Origin: JAUILA01 sp964563925
Lineage (GTDB): Bacteria; Bacteroidota; Bacteroidia; Cytophagales; Cyclobacteriaceae
Length of the DNA: 64,000 nt
Assembly (NCBI GenBank): GCA_964563925.1
Contig: CAZLZD010000019.1
Span: forward strand, 1-64,000
Direction of reading: 5' to 3'
Shown piece after piece: positions 26,561 to 33,748 of this stretch. The translations under genes were made by a program, and so were the position numbers. The notes beneath the pieces are model-generated. The model made no database searches. It was not told the DNA's origin and saw nothing but the letters and a program-made list of their open reading frames with translations. Each line of letters opens with the position of its first letter. Positions within the stretch are counted from its first letter, which is position 1.

Positions 26561-26848
26561 ATGAATTTCAACAACCTTGATCCGCTGTTACACTCCCAGC
26601 TGCGACTGGCAGTGATGTCCATCCTGATGAATGTGGACGAAGCGGAATTTGTGTACATCCGGGAAAAAACCGGGGCCACGGCCGGTAACCTGAGTGTCCA
26701 GCTGGACAAACTTTCCCAGGCCGGGTATATAAAGATTACGAAATCCTTCAAAGGTAAAAAGCCCCTGACCTCCTGCTCCATTACGAAAGTGGGTATCAGT
26801 GCCTTTGAAAAATATGTAGACGACCTGAAGCAATATATCCAGCCTTAA
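26561..26848 (+). CDS. Winged-helix transcriptional regulator (ArsR/MarR-like)
   Basis: This 95-residue protein is a single winged-helix domain of the HTH_34 type: LDPLLHSQLRLAVMSIL (helix 1), YIREKTGATAGNLSVQLDKLSQAGYI (helix-turn-helix, 32-58), a wing with KSFKGKKPLTSCSIT, and a C-terminal dimer helix. It probably represses its own operon by binding the GTTTAT-N3-ATAAAC repeats at 25966-25980 and 26867-26881. No metal-binding cysteine pair is visible. The effector is unknown. Confidence 0.88.
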   Translation: MNFNNLDPLLHSQLRLAVMSILMNVDEAEFVYIREKTGATAGNLSVQLDKLSQAGYIKITKSFKGKKPLTSCSITKVGISAFEKYVDDLKQYIQP

Positions 26849-26866
26849 AAAAATTTTATCAATTAA

Positions 26867-26881
26867 GTTTAAATTATAAAC
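26867..26881. promoter_or_regulatory. Operator-like inverted repeat, copy 2
   Basis: GTTTAAATTATAAAC lies 9 nt before the ATG at 26891, the same distance as copy 1 from its gene. The following bases (CACTTTATT) also match those after copy 1 (TACTTTACT). Confidence 0.58.
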
Positions 26882-26890
26882 CACTTTATT

Positions 26891-27409
26891 ATGAAAACGA
26901 TTCAATGTGTTTTACTTACCATTCTGATCCCCGGTTATTTCATGCATGTTCAGGCCCAGGGCCGTCTTCCCGAGCCCATGGCCCCTATGGCTGTACTTGA
27001 AGGAAGCTGGACCGGTGAAGGCAGCCAGTCCCGGGGCGCCAGCGACCGTATAGATTTTCAGCAAACCGAGGAGGTATCGGTCGAACTTGACGGAAAGCTT
27101 ATGGTATTCCGCGGGACCGGTATTTCTGAAGGTGAAAAGGAGCCTTCTTTTAAGGCATTCGGGGTTATGACCTATGACAGGGAGGCCGATCAGGTATACA
27201 TCCATGCCTGGACGCTGGACGGTAACTACACCAAAGCTCCTGTGGAGATAGGCGACGGCACGTTCTCATGGCAATTTGAAGTCCCCAATGGAGGTACGGT
27301 CAGGTACACGGCCGAATTTACCGAAAGCAGCTGGACCGAAGAGGGTGAATATTCTCCGGATAAAGGAAAGACGTGGTACCCGTTCATGACTACACGGCTG
27401 AGCCGTTAG
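26891..27409 (+). CDS. DUF1579-like secreted protein
   Basis: This 172-residue protein has a cleavable signal peptide (residues 1-22, ending VQAQG) and a lipocalin-like beta barrel of the DUF1579 type: LEGSWTGEG at the first strand, FRGTGISEGE, VMTYDREADQVYIHAW and YTAEFTESSWTEEGEYS. Such proteins are found in the periplasm or exported and have no established activity. It is the third gene of the regulator operon, 42 nt behind the regulator, with a second copy of the operator-like repeat just before its start. Confidence 0.8.
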   Translation: MKTIQCVLLTILIPGYFMHVQAQGRLPEPMAPMAVLEGSWTGEGSQSRGASDRIDFQQTEEVSVELDGKLMVFRGTGISEGEKEPSFKAFGVMTYDREADQVYIHAWTLDGNYTKAPVEIGDGTFSWQFEVPNGGTVRYTAEFTESSWTEEGEYSPDKGKTWYPFMTTRLSR

Positions 27410-27455
27410 AACCCCACTTTTTGGGATGGGTCGTTTGTAATGACTTGATTAAGTA

Positions 27456-27481
27456 ATAACTTCGCAACCGAAAGAAGTTAT
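27456..27481 (+). promoter_or_regulatory. Inverted repeat before cysS
   Basis: ATAACTTC, a 10-nt loop and GAAGTTAT form a perfect 8-bp inverted repeat ending 7 nt before the ATG. The left arm overlaps a -7-like box, TAACTTCG (27457-27464). It may be an operator or an RNA hairpin. Confidence 0.45.
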
Positions 27482-27488
27482 CGTGCGC

Positions 27489-28988
27489 ATGTCATTGAAA
27501 TTGACCCATCCTGTATTTATTTATAATACCCTTACCAAATCAAAGGAACAATTTGAACCCCTTCAGGAAGACCATGTAGGGATGTATGTATGCGGTCCGA
27601 CCGTCTACAGCGACGTGCACCTCGGCAATGTGCGCACCTTCCTTCACTTTGATGTCATTTACCGGTACCTGCAATACGTGGGATATAAAGTGCGGTACGT
27701 CCGCAATATTACCGATGTGGGTCACCTGGAGAATGATGCGGACGAAGGAGAGGATAAGATCTCCAAGAAGGCAAGGCTCGAATCCCTTGAACCCATGCAG
27801 GTGGTACAGCAGTATACCAACGGCTTCCATGACGTATTGCGTGATTTTAATATTCTCCCACCTGACATTGAGCCATCGGCCACCGGGCATATCATAGAGC
27901 AGATCGAATGGGTAAAATCACTGATCGAAAAGGGACTGGCCTATGAGGTGAACGGATCGGTGTATTTTGATGTGACCAAATATGACAAGGAACATCAGTA
28001 CGGACAGTTATCGGGGCGCAAAATCGAGGAGCTCATGGAGAGCGGGAGAATGCTCGACAGCCAGGATGAAAAGCGTAACAAGATCGACTTTGCCCTCTGG
28101 AAAAAAGCCTCCCCTACGCACATCATGCGCTGGCCGTCGCCATGGGGAGACGGATTTCCGGGCTGGCACCTCGAATGTTCGGTAATGAGCACCAAATACC
28201 TGGGGGCGACCTTTGACATTCACGGCGGCGGCATGGACCTGATCTTTCCCCACCATGAGTGTGAAATTGCGCAGTCGGTTGGCACCACCGGCGAAGCACC
28301 GGTACGGTACTGGATCCATACCAACATGCTCACCGTCAACGGGCAGAAAATGAGTAAATCACTCGGGAACAGTTTTCTTCCAGGGCAGCTTTTCTCCGGA
28401 GACCATGAATTGCTGGACCGTGGATACCCACCCATGGTCGTTCGCTTTTTTATGCTTCAGTCCCATTATTCAAGTACGCTCGATTTCAGTAACGAGGCGC
28501 TTGGAGCCGCCGAAAAGGGATATAAGCGGCTGATGGCAGGACTAGCCATTGCAAAAGCCACCGAACACAGTAAAGGAGAGGTGGATGAGAACCTGGAAAA
28601 CGAAATAAAGGGCCAGATCGATGAATTATTCACCACCATGAGTGATGACTTCAACACGGCAAAGGCTCTCGCCGTTCTGTTTGAGCTTACGACCTTTTTC
28701 AATAATATCAAGGCAGGCAATGTCAGTCCGTCCTCGCTCTCTGAGGATACCTTCAGTGAATTAATTACACATTATACTGGTGTAATCGAACAGGTACTGG
28801 GACTGAAGGAGGAAATTGAATCCGATGATTCCCTGCTGGACGGGGTCGTCAGCCTTCTTATTGATATGCGCCTTGAGGCTAAAAGACAGAAGAATTACAT
28901 CCTGTCTGACAAAATCCGCGACGATCTGAAGAAAATAGGAATTTCCCTGAAAGACGGCAAAGACGGCACCGAATACAGTATTGACTAG
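27489..28988 (+). CDS. cysS: Cysteinyl-tRNA synthetase
   Basis: The start at 27489 gives 499 residues; a GTG at 27483 is in frame but less likely. This class I synthetase has the zinc-site cysteine and VYSDVHLGN (HIGH-like) near residues 30-45, the second zinc ligand region WHLECSVMS and HHECEIAQS, and the KMSKS loop (QKMSKSLGN) near residue 282. It attaches cysteine to tRNA-Cys, whose gene is at 49121-49191. An inverted repeat covers its leader. Confidence 0.97.
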   Translation: MSLKLTHPVFIYNTLTKSKEQFEPLQEDHVGMYVCGPTVYSDVHLGNVRTFLHFDVIYRYLQYVGYKVRYVRNITDVGHLENDADEGEDKISKKARLESLEPMQVVQQYTNGFHDVLRDFNILPPDIEPSATGHIIEQIEWVKSLIEKGLAYEVNGSVYFDVTKYDKEHQYGQLSGRKIEELMESGRMLDSQDEKRNKIDFALWKKASPTHIMRWPSPWGDGFPGWHLECSVMSTKYLGATFDIHGGGMDLIFPHHECEIAQSVGTTGEAPVRYWIHTNMLTVNGQKMSKSLGNSFLPGQLFSGDHELLDRGYPPMVVRFFMLQSHYSSTLDFSNEALGAAEKGYKRLMAGLAIAKATEHSKGEVDENLENEIKGQIDELFTTMSDDFNTAKALAVLFELTTFFNNIKAGNVSPSSLSEDTFSELITHYTGVIEQVLGLKEEIESDDSLLDGVVSLLIDMRLEAKRQKNYILSDKIRDDLKKIGISLKDGKDGTEYSID

Positions 28989-29042
28989 TTTTCAGGGCCT
29001 GGTTGAACCAGATTTCACTGAAAGGGGTTCTACATGTGAATT

Positions 29043-29273
29043 ATGATGTCGATTCTCAAATTCATACTGATCCTTCCGGTTCGCTTTTACCAGTACGCCA
29101 TCAGTCCGTTGCTGGGATCCAATTGCCGGCATTCCCCCTCCTGCTCCAACTACATGATTGAGGCCATTAACGAATGGGGGCCCTTTCGCGGTACCTGGAT
29201 GGGGCTGAGGCGCATCAGCCGGTGCCATCCCTGGGGAACCCACGGCTACGATCCGGTTCCGAAAAAGAAATAA
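29043..29273 (+). CDS. yidD: Membrane protein insertion efficiency factor YidD
   Basis: This 76-residue protein has the whole YidD signature: an amphipathic N-terminal helix (LKFILILPVRFYQYAISPLLG), the conserved cysteines in CRHSPSCSNYMIEA, and RISRCHPWGTHGYDPVP near the C-terminus. It helps YidC/Sec insert membrane proteins and lies at the cytoplasmic side of the inner membrane. The usual neighbours rnpA and yidC are absent. It follows cysS by 54 nt, a gap containing a weak hairpin without a T-run. Confidence 0.95.
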   Translation: MMSILKFILILPVRFYQYAISPLLGSNCRHSPSCSNYMIEAINEWGPFRGTWMGLRRISRCHPWGTHGYDPVPKKK

Positions 29274-29295
29274 CGCAATATTCTCCCGCTTTACT

Positions 29296-29303
29296 TAGAT
29301 TTG
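29296..29303 (+). promoter_or_regulatory. -7 promoter element of the amidohydrolase gene
   Basis: TAGATTTG, 23 nt upstream of the ATG at 29327, supports that start and excludes the longer reading frame overlapping yidD. Confidence 0.5.
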
Positions 29304-29326
29304 TTGAATCGCCTGATTCCATACGC

Positions 29327-30334
29327 ATGCTAAAAATCGACATGCACACCCATATCATCCCCGCTGAAATGCCCAACTGGACCGAAAAGTTTGGGTACGG
29401 AGATTTTATCTATTTGCAGCAGGACCGGCCGGGCTGGGCCAAGATGATGAAGGGCAATCGCTTTTTCAGGGAAATCCGTGAAAACTGCTGGGACCCGGAA
29501 GTGCGAATCCGGGAATATAAAGAGAACCATACCCAGGTGCAGGTTGTATGTACCATCCCTGTGATGTTCTCCTACTGGGCGCATGCCGAGGATTGTCTCG
29601 AACTTTCAAAATTCCTGAATGACCATATTGCAGACCTGGTCGTGCGTTATCCGCGCCATTACATTGGACTTGGTACGGTGCCCATGCAGGACACCGAACT
29701 GGCTATCAAGGAACTGGAACGCTGCAAGTCACTGGGCATGCCCGGAATACAGATTGGTTCCAATATCAATAATGAGAACCTGAGCGAGCCACGTTTTTTC
29801 CCGTTTTTTGAAGCCTGTGCCGAGCTGGGGATGGCGGTCCTGGTACACCCCTGGGAAATGATGGGTATGGAGCACATGACCAAGTACTGGCTTCCCTGGC
29901 TGGTGGGCATGCCGGCCGAGACCAGCCGGGCAATTTGTTCCATGATCTTTTCCGGTCATTTAGAGCAACTGCCGGATCTACGCATGAATTTCGCACACGC
30001 CGGAGGTTCCTTTCTGCCTACGATCGGCCGCATCGAACACGGGTTTAACTGCCGGCCTGACCTTGTGGCCATTGATAATCCGGTAAATCCGAGAGACTAC
30101 TTAGGAAAGTTTTGGGTAGATTGCATCACACATGACCCGGCCATGCTGCGGTATGTACTGGAGGTACAGGGAAGCAAGCGGGTGACGCTGGGATCCGATT
30201 ATCCGTTTCCGCTGGGAGATCTCACAATTGGCAAATTTATTGAGGAGATGAACCTGCCCGAAGAGGATGTGCAGAATATATTCTGTGATGCCACGCTCGA
30301 ATGGCTGGACCTGAGAAAAGAAGATTATGTATAA
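29327..30334 (+). CDS. Amidohydrolase family 2, ACMSD-like decarboxylase
   Basis: Translation from the ATG at 29327 gives 335 residues of a metal-dependent TIM-barrel enzyme. The N-terminal HxH motif (DMHTHIIP), VLVHPWEMMGMEHM, FAHAGGSF and LGSDYPFPLGD supply the zinc ligands and catalytic residues of 2-amino-3-carboxymuconate-6-semialdehyde decarboxylase relatives. ACMSD acts in tryptophan (kynurenine) or 2-nitrobenzoate breakdown. No other kynurenine-pathway gene is in the window, so the substrate is uncertain. The stop overlaps the start of the next gene by 8 nt. Confidence 0.9.
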   Translation: MLKIDMHTHIIPAEMPNWTEKFGYGDFIYLQQDRPGWAKMMKGNRFFREIRENCWDPEVRIREYKENHTQVQVVCTIPVMFSYWAHAEDCLELSKFLNDHIADLVVRYPRHYIGLGTVPMQDTELAIKELERCKSLGMPGIQIGSNINNENLSEPRFFPFFEACAELGMAVLVHPWEMMGMEHMTKYWLPWLVGMPAETSRAICSMIFSGHLEQLPDLRMNFAHAGGSFLPTIGRIEHGFNCRPDLVAIDNPVNPRDYLGKFWVDCITHDPAMLRYVLEVQGSKRVTLGSDYPFPLGDLTIGKFIEEMNLPEEDVQNIFCDATLEWLDLRKEDYV

Positions 30335-30950
30335 AACACTCACCATTCTGATATGCCTGATCCTTGGCGGGCTCACCGTTTCTGCCCAGGTGAGCCAGGA
30401 GGAGAAAATCAGGGAACAGCAGATGGCTGCGGAAGCAGCCCGCATGACCATGATCACGCGCATGATTGATGAGGGAGTGGACCGTATGGATGCAGGAGAA
30501 TACCAGGCCGCCAACACTATATTCCGGGACGTGCTCGACAAGGCACGCGTGGTTCCCACCGATCTTACCTTTCACTTCGGAAAAAACTCCTACTTCCTCG
30601 GAAGGTATCAGCAAAGCATCGACTGGCTTACCAAGTACATGGAATTAAAGGGCACACAGGGCCAGTATTATGAGGAGTGCCTGGAATTTCTGGAAAAGGC
30701 AAAGGAAGGCTTTCGCGAGCAACGGGCCGAAGAGACCGAAAAAACAAGGGAAATCCTGACGTCTGACTATGAGATCGATTGCGGTCCGGCAGGAAAAGTT
30801 ATCTGTCCCATCTGCAAAGGCCGTACTGTGATTATTAAGCGGGGGCCCCTGGGCACGACCTACCAGGAATGTCCTTACAGCGACTCACGCGGCTACCTGA
30901 CCTGCGAGCAATACAACAAATTGCTGCGCGGAGAACTGGTGCCCCAGTAA
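30327..30950 (+). CDS. Secreted TPR-like protein with C-terminal zinc-ribbon-like motif
   Basis: This 207-residue protein has a signal peptide (residues 1-20, ending VSAQ), a helical TPR-like region (about 45-130, with AGEYQAANTIFRDVLDKA and FLGRYQQSIDWLTKYME), and a C-terminal segment with CPIC, ECPY and LTC cysteines spaced like a zinc ribbon. It shares 8 nt with the amidohydrolase gene and is probably cotranscribed. I do not recognise a named family. The combination of export signal and a zinc ribbon is uncommon, because exported cysteines usually form disulfides. Confidence 0.75.
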   Translation: MYKTLTILICLILGGLTVSAQVSQEEKIREQQMAAEAARMTMITRMIDEGVDRMDAGEYQAANTIFRDVLDKARVVPTDLTFHFGKNSYFLGRYQQSIDWLTKYMELKGTQGQYYEECLEFLEKAKEGFREQRAEETEKTREILTSDYEIDCGPAGKVICPICKGRTVIIKRGPLGTTYQECPYSDSRGYLTCEQYNKLLRGELVPQ

Positions 30951-31160
30951 TCAGTCATCTTCCCGGAACTCCAGGATTTCACCGGGCTGGCATTCCAGCT
31001 CACGGCAAATAGCTTCAAGCGTGCTGAAGCGGATCGCCCGTGCCTTTCCGGTCTTTAATATCGAAAGGTTTGCCTCGGTGATCCCCACCCTTTCGGCCAG
31101 GTCTTTGGACTGCATTTTACGCCTGGCGAGCATTACATCAAGGTTTACAATGATCGGCAT
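30951..31160 (-). CDS. Xre family transcriptional regulator (Cro/C1-type HTH)
   Basis: This 69-residue protein is little more than one helix-turn-helix domain: MLARRKMQSKDLAERVGITEANLSILKTGKARAIRFSTLEAICRELECQPGEILEF. It resembles the small YozG-like regulators that are usually paired with DUF2975 membrane proteins, which is the case here (3 nt gap). It probably regulates this operon through the inverted repeat at 31974-31990. Confidence 0.92.
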   Translation of the reverse strand: MPIIVNLDVMLARRKMQSKDLAERVGITEANLSILKTGKARAIRFSTLEAICRELECQPGEILEFREDD

Positions 31161-31163
31161 AAC

Positions 31164-31937
31164 TTAAATAGTAAGGTCCTGGTCTTCCTTCAATTTACTG
31201 CCTTCATACACCATTCCGGCCATCAGCAGAAAAATTACGCCAAAGACCAGCGGGGTCAGGTCCGTATCCATCACTGATTTGACACCCCCGTTCAGGACCC
31301 TGAAATGGTCATAAAAGAAATTCAGCATGTATTTGCCAGCGACATATTCAAACAGGGGAATGACAAAGGCCGGAATACTCAGAATGATGAGCCGCCGGTA
31401 ATTGGCCGGTTCAAAAAAGACGCCCCGCGACAGACTCAGGAGAAACTTCCGCAACACAATGAGTATGAAGAACACAAAAGCAAGCGACAATGTAATCAGG
31501 ATACCAAAGACCCACCGGAGCTTTATCATCTCACTTTTGCCCTTGACCTTATAGCGTACCGGTGCCCACTGCTCCCTGGATAAATAAGGTTCCACCGGGA
31601 TTCCGCTTTCATTGACAATAGTGAAACCGTTTTGATCTTCCCCTTTATCCATTTTCCGTATCTCCGGGAAAGGCACGTGTAATTCAAGGAAATCTGAAAA
31701 CCCGTCTTCCCCGGACCCGGCTTCATACTCTGTTACTTTGGCAAGTTCGTAGCGGCCAACGTTCACCGACATGGACTGACTCCATGTGGCCATGCCTTCC
31801 GTCGATTCAGGACGAAACCCCTCCCCGGATAAACGGAATAACGTGAAATACGAATACAATCCTCCCAGGGCGATCAACAGGATTACACCATTTACCAGCC
31901 ACACGGATATTATTGAAATATAATTAAGTCTTTTCAT
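31164..31937 (-). CDS. DUF2975 membrane protein
   Basis: This 257-residue membrane protein has a first membrane helix at about residues 10-34, an exported domain (about 35-135), and three further helices near 140-165, 185-205 and 230-248. The length, topology and neighbouring Xre regulator match DUF2975 proteins. They may act as membrane partners of the regulator, but no activity is established. It is the first gene of the pair, transcribed from the promoter at 31958-31987. Confidence 0.82.
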   Translation of the reverse strand: MKRLNYISIISVWLVNGVILLIALGGLYSYFTLFRLSGEGFRPESTEGMATWSQSMSVNVGRYELAKVTEYEAGSGEDGFSDFLELHVPFPEIRKMDKGEDQNGFTIVNESGIPVEPYLSREQWAPVRYKVKGKSEMIKLRWVFGILITLSLAFVFFILIVLRKFLLSLSRGVFFEPANYRRLIILSIPAFVIPLFEYVAGKYMLNFFYDHFRVLNGGVKSVMDTDLTPLVFGVIFLLMAGMVYEGSKLKEDQDLTI

Positions 31938-31957
31938 GAACGATGTTTTAATTTATC

Positions 31958-31987
31958 CAAATATAATAATTTCTTATTGTTTATCAA
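31958..31987 (-). promoter_or_regulatory. Promoter of the DUF2975/Xre operon
   Basis: On the minus strand TTG, a 19-nt spacer and TATATTTG form an exact match to the Bacteroidota promoter, 21 nt upstream of the ATG. Confidence 0.75.
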
Positions 31988-31990
31988 TAA
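31974..31990. promoter_or_regulatory. Operator-like inverted repeat over the -33 element
   Basis: TTATTG, five bases and CAATAA make a perfect 6-bp inverted repeat covering the -33 TTG. The same ATCAATAAT block recurs exactly 21 bp further upstream (31983-31991 and 32004-32012), two helical turns apart, as expected for cooperative repressor binding. Confidence 0.6.
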
Positions 31991-32076
31991 TTATACATTT
32001 TTAATCAATAATAATGTTCCTGAGATGCCTCCGGAGACATAATGAGCTAAATCAAAGTGATGTGATTTAATTTTCG

Positions 32077-32084
32077 TAACTTTG
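32077..32084 (+). promoter_or_regulatory. -7 promoter element of trhO
   Basis: TAACTTTG lies 92 nt upstream of the trhO ATG, giving an unusually long, structured leader of about 85-90 nt. Confidence 0.6.
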
Positions 32085-32094
32085 CACCTGTCGG

Positions 32095-32140
32095 GAGCAA
32101 CCAGCGTTGCTCTTATTATTTGACAGCTAACGAGCTGTCA
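32095..32140 (+). ncRNA. Structured 5' leader of trhO with two tandem hairpins
   Basis: The first hairpin pairs GAGCAAC with GTTGCTC around the loop CAGC (32095-32112). The second pairs TGACAGCT with AGCTGTCA around the loop AACG (32121-32140). Both stems are perfect. No T-run follows, so these are not terminators. The leader could be regulatory, protect the 5' end, or encode a small RNA. No known riboswitch is recognised. Confidence 0.55.
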
Positions 32141-32176
32141 TTCAACCATTAAACAACTTGTAATCATTCCTGCAAA

Positions 32177-33202
32177 ATGATCTTACACAACCGAATAAAC
32201 CGGGATGAGTTGAAACGACAGATGGAAAATGATACGACCGAACGGATCACGTTGTCGTTTTACCGCTATGTTCAGCTCCCCGATCCGGAAGCCTTCCGCG
32301 ATCAGTTATTTCTTGATCTATCCAGCCTGGATGTCCTTGGACGAATTTACGTGGCCCATGAGGGCATAAATGCCCAGATCAGTGTGCCAAAGGAAAAATT
32401 CTCCGAATTCGAATCCTTCGTCCATGAATCACCCGTTCTGGGCAATATCCGGCTCAACATTGCCGTTGAACAAGGCAAGTCCTTTTATAAACTGAAGATA
32501 CTGGTACGGCGCAAGATTGTGGCCGACGGGCTCAATGACGCCACTTTTGATGTCACGAAGAGAGGCAAACACCTGTCCGCGGAGGAATTCAATGCCCTGG
32601 CAGAGAATCCGGATACGATCATTGTGGATATGCGCAACCATTACGAAAGCGAGGTAGGCCACTTCGAGAATGCTCTCACCCCTGACGTGGATACATTCCG
32701 CGAGGCCCTGCCCGTGGTGGAAGATCTGCTCCAGGATAAGAAGGACAAGCATATTGTTATGTACTGTACGGGAGGGATACGCTGTGAAAAGGCCAGTGCC
32801 TATTACAGGCATAAGGGATTCAGCAAGGTGTATCAACTTGACGGCGGAATTATTGAATACGCGCGTGAAGTACAGAAAAAAGGCCTGAAGAATTATTTCA
32901 GGGGGAAGAATTTTGTTTTTGACGAACGCCTGGGAGAGAAAATATCGGATGAGGTGATCGCGCATTGTCATCAGTGCGGCGAGCCGGCGGATACACATAC
33001 CAACTGTGCCAACGAAGGTTGTCACCTCCTGTTCATTCAGTGCGAAGAGTGCCGGGAAAAATATGAAGGATGCTGCTGCAGTGAATGCCAGGAGATCATC
33101 CATTTGCCGGAAGAAAAACAACGGGAATTACGCCGGGGCATTGATAAGGGGCGCCAGGTGTACCGGAAAGGACGTTCAGAAAAGTTACTTTTTAAGAGAT
33201 AA
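32177..33202 (+). CDS. trhO: tRNA uridine(34) hydroxylase TrhO (rhodanese domain)
   Basis: This 341-residue protein matches the YceA/TrhO family: an N-terminal alpha/beta domain with YVAHEGINAQISVP (about 58-71), a rhodanese domain with catalytic Cys197 in YCTGGIRCEKA, and a C-terminal cysteine-rich region with CHQCG, CANEGCH and CEECREKYEGCCCSEC zinc-type motifs. TrhO hydroxylates U34 in certain tRNAs with O2, giving ho5U. It is followed by mogA after 10 nt, probably on the same transcript. Confidence 0.94.
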   Translation: MILHNRINRDELKRQMENDTTERITLSFYRYVQLPDPEAFRDQLFLDLSSLDVLGRIYVAHEGINAQISVPKEKFSEFESFVHESPVLGNIRLNIAVEQGKSFYKLKILVRRKIVADGLNDATFDVTKRGKHLSAEEFNALAENPDTIIVDMRNHYESEVGHFENALTPDVDTFREALPVVEDLLQDKKDKHIVMYCTGGIRCEKASAYYRHKGFSKVYQLDGGIIEYAREVQKKGLKNYFRGKNFVFDERLGEKISDEVIAHCHQCGEPADTHTNCANEGCHLLFIQCEECREKYEGCCCSECQEIIHLPEEKQRELRRGIDKGRQVYRKGRSEKLLFKR

Positions 33203-33212
33203 ACGGATTTAT

Positions 33213-33746
33213 ATGGAAGTACGAATAGGGATCATCAATGTATCGGACCGCGCGAGCCAGGGAATCTATGAAGACATACCCGGCAAAGCCATCAGGGATA
33301 CACTGGATGAATACCTGACCTGCCCATGGGAACATGAGTATGAGGTGCTTCCGGACGAGCAACCGGTGCTCGAGGAAAAATTGAAGGAAATGGCCGATAA
33401 AAAGGACTGTTGCCTGATTATTACCTCGGGAGGTACGGGTCCGGCCAAACGGGATGTAACCCCGGAGGCCACGATTTCCGTATGTAATAAAATGATGCCT
33501 GGTTTTGGAGAATTAATGCGGCAGGTAAGTCTTCAGTACGTTCCCACCGCCATCCTGTCCAGGCAAACGGCAGGGATACGAGGTAAAACACTGATTATCA
33601 ACCTGCCAGGGAAACCTTCTGCGATCAGGCAGTGTTTAGATGCTGTATTTCCGGCTGTTCCCTACTGTATTGATCTGCTGGAGGGACCGTATCTGACCTG
33701 TGACCCGGATGTAATCAAGGTTTTCAGGCCAGGAAAGAAAAATTAG
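33213..33746 (+). CDS. mogA: Molybdopterin adenylyltransferase MogA
   Basis: Translation from the ATG at 33213 gives 177 residues. It has the MoCF fold signature: IGIINVSDRASQGIYEDIPG (residues 4-23), the ITSGGTGPAKRDVTPEAT loop (about 69-86), and the INLPGKPSAIRQCLDAVFPA motif (about 128-147). It adenylates molybdopterin before molybdenum insertion. No other molybdenum cofactor genes are in the window. The longer frame starting at 33006 overlaps trhO and is not the real start. Confidence 0.93.
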   Translation: MEVRIGIINVSDRASQGIYEDIPGKAIRDTLDEYLTCPWEHEYEVLPDEQPVLEEKLKEMADKKDCCLIITSGGTGPAKRDVTPEATISVCNKMMPGFGELMRQVSLQYVPTAILSRQTAGIRGKTLIINLPGKPSAIRQCLDAVFPAVPYCIDLLEGPYLTCDPDVIKVFRPGKKN

Positions 33747-33748
33747 TT

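Noticed and set aside
27410..27488. T-box-like leader for cysS
   Set aside because: The leader is too short, lacks a T-box sequence and specifier loop, and T-boxes are not known in this phylum.
28990..29023. Stem-loop between cysS and yidD as a terminator
   Set aside because: Two stem segments are present (TTTCAG/CTGAAA and CTGGTT/AACCAG), but no T-run follows and the outer stem is interrupted. I did not list it as a terminator.
29174..29326. N-terminal extension of the amidohydrolase overlapping yidD
   Set aside because: The natural HxH-containing N-terminus begins at 29327, just after a -7 promoter box.
33006..33212. N-terminal extension of mogA overlapping trhO
   Set aside because: It is out of frame with trhO, has no MogA homology, and a standard MogA start lies at 33213.
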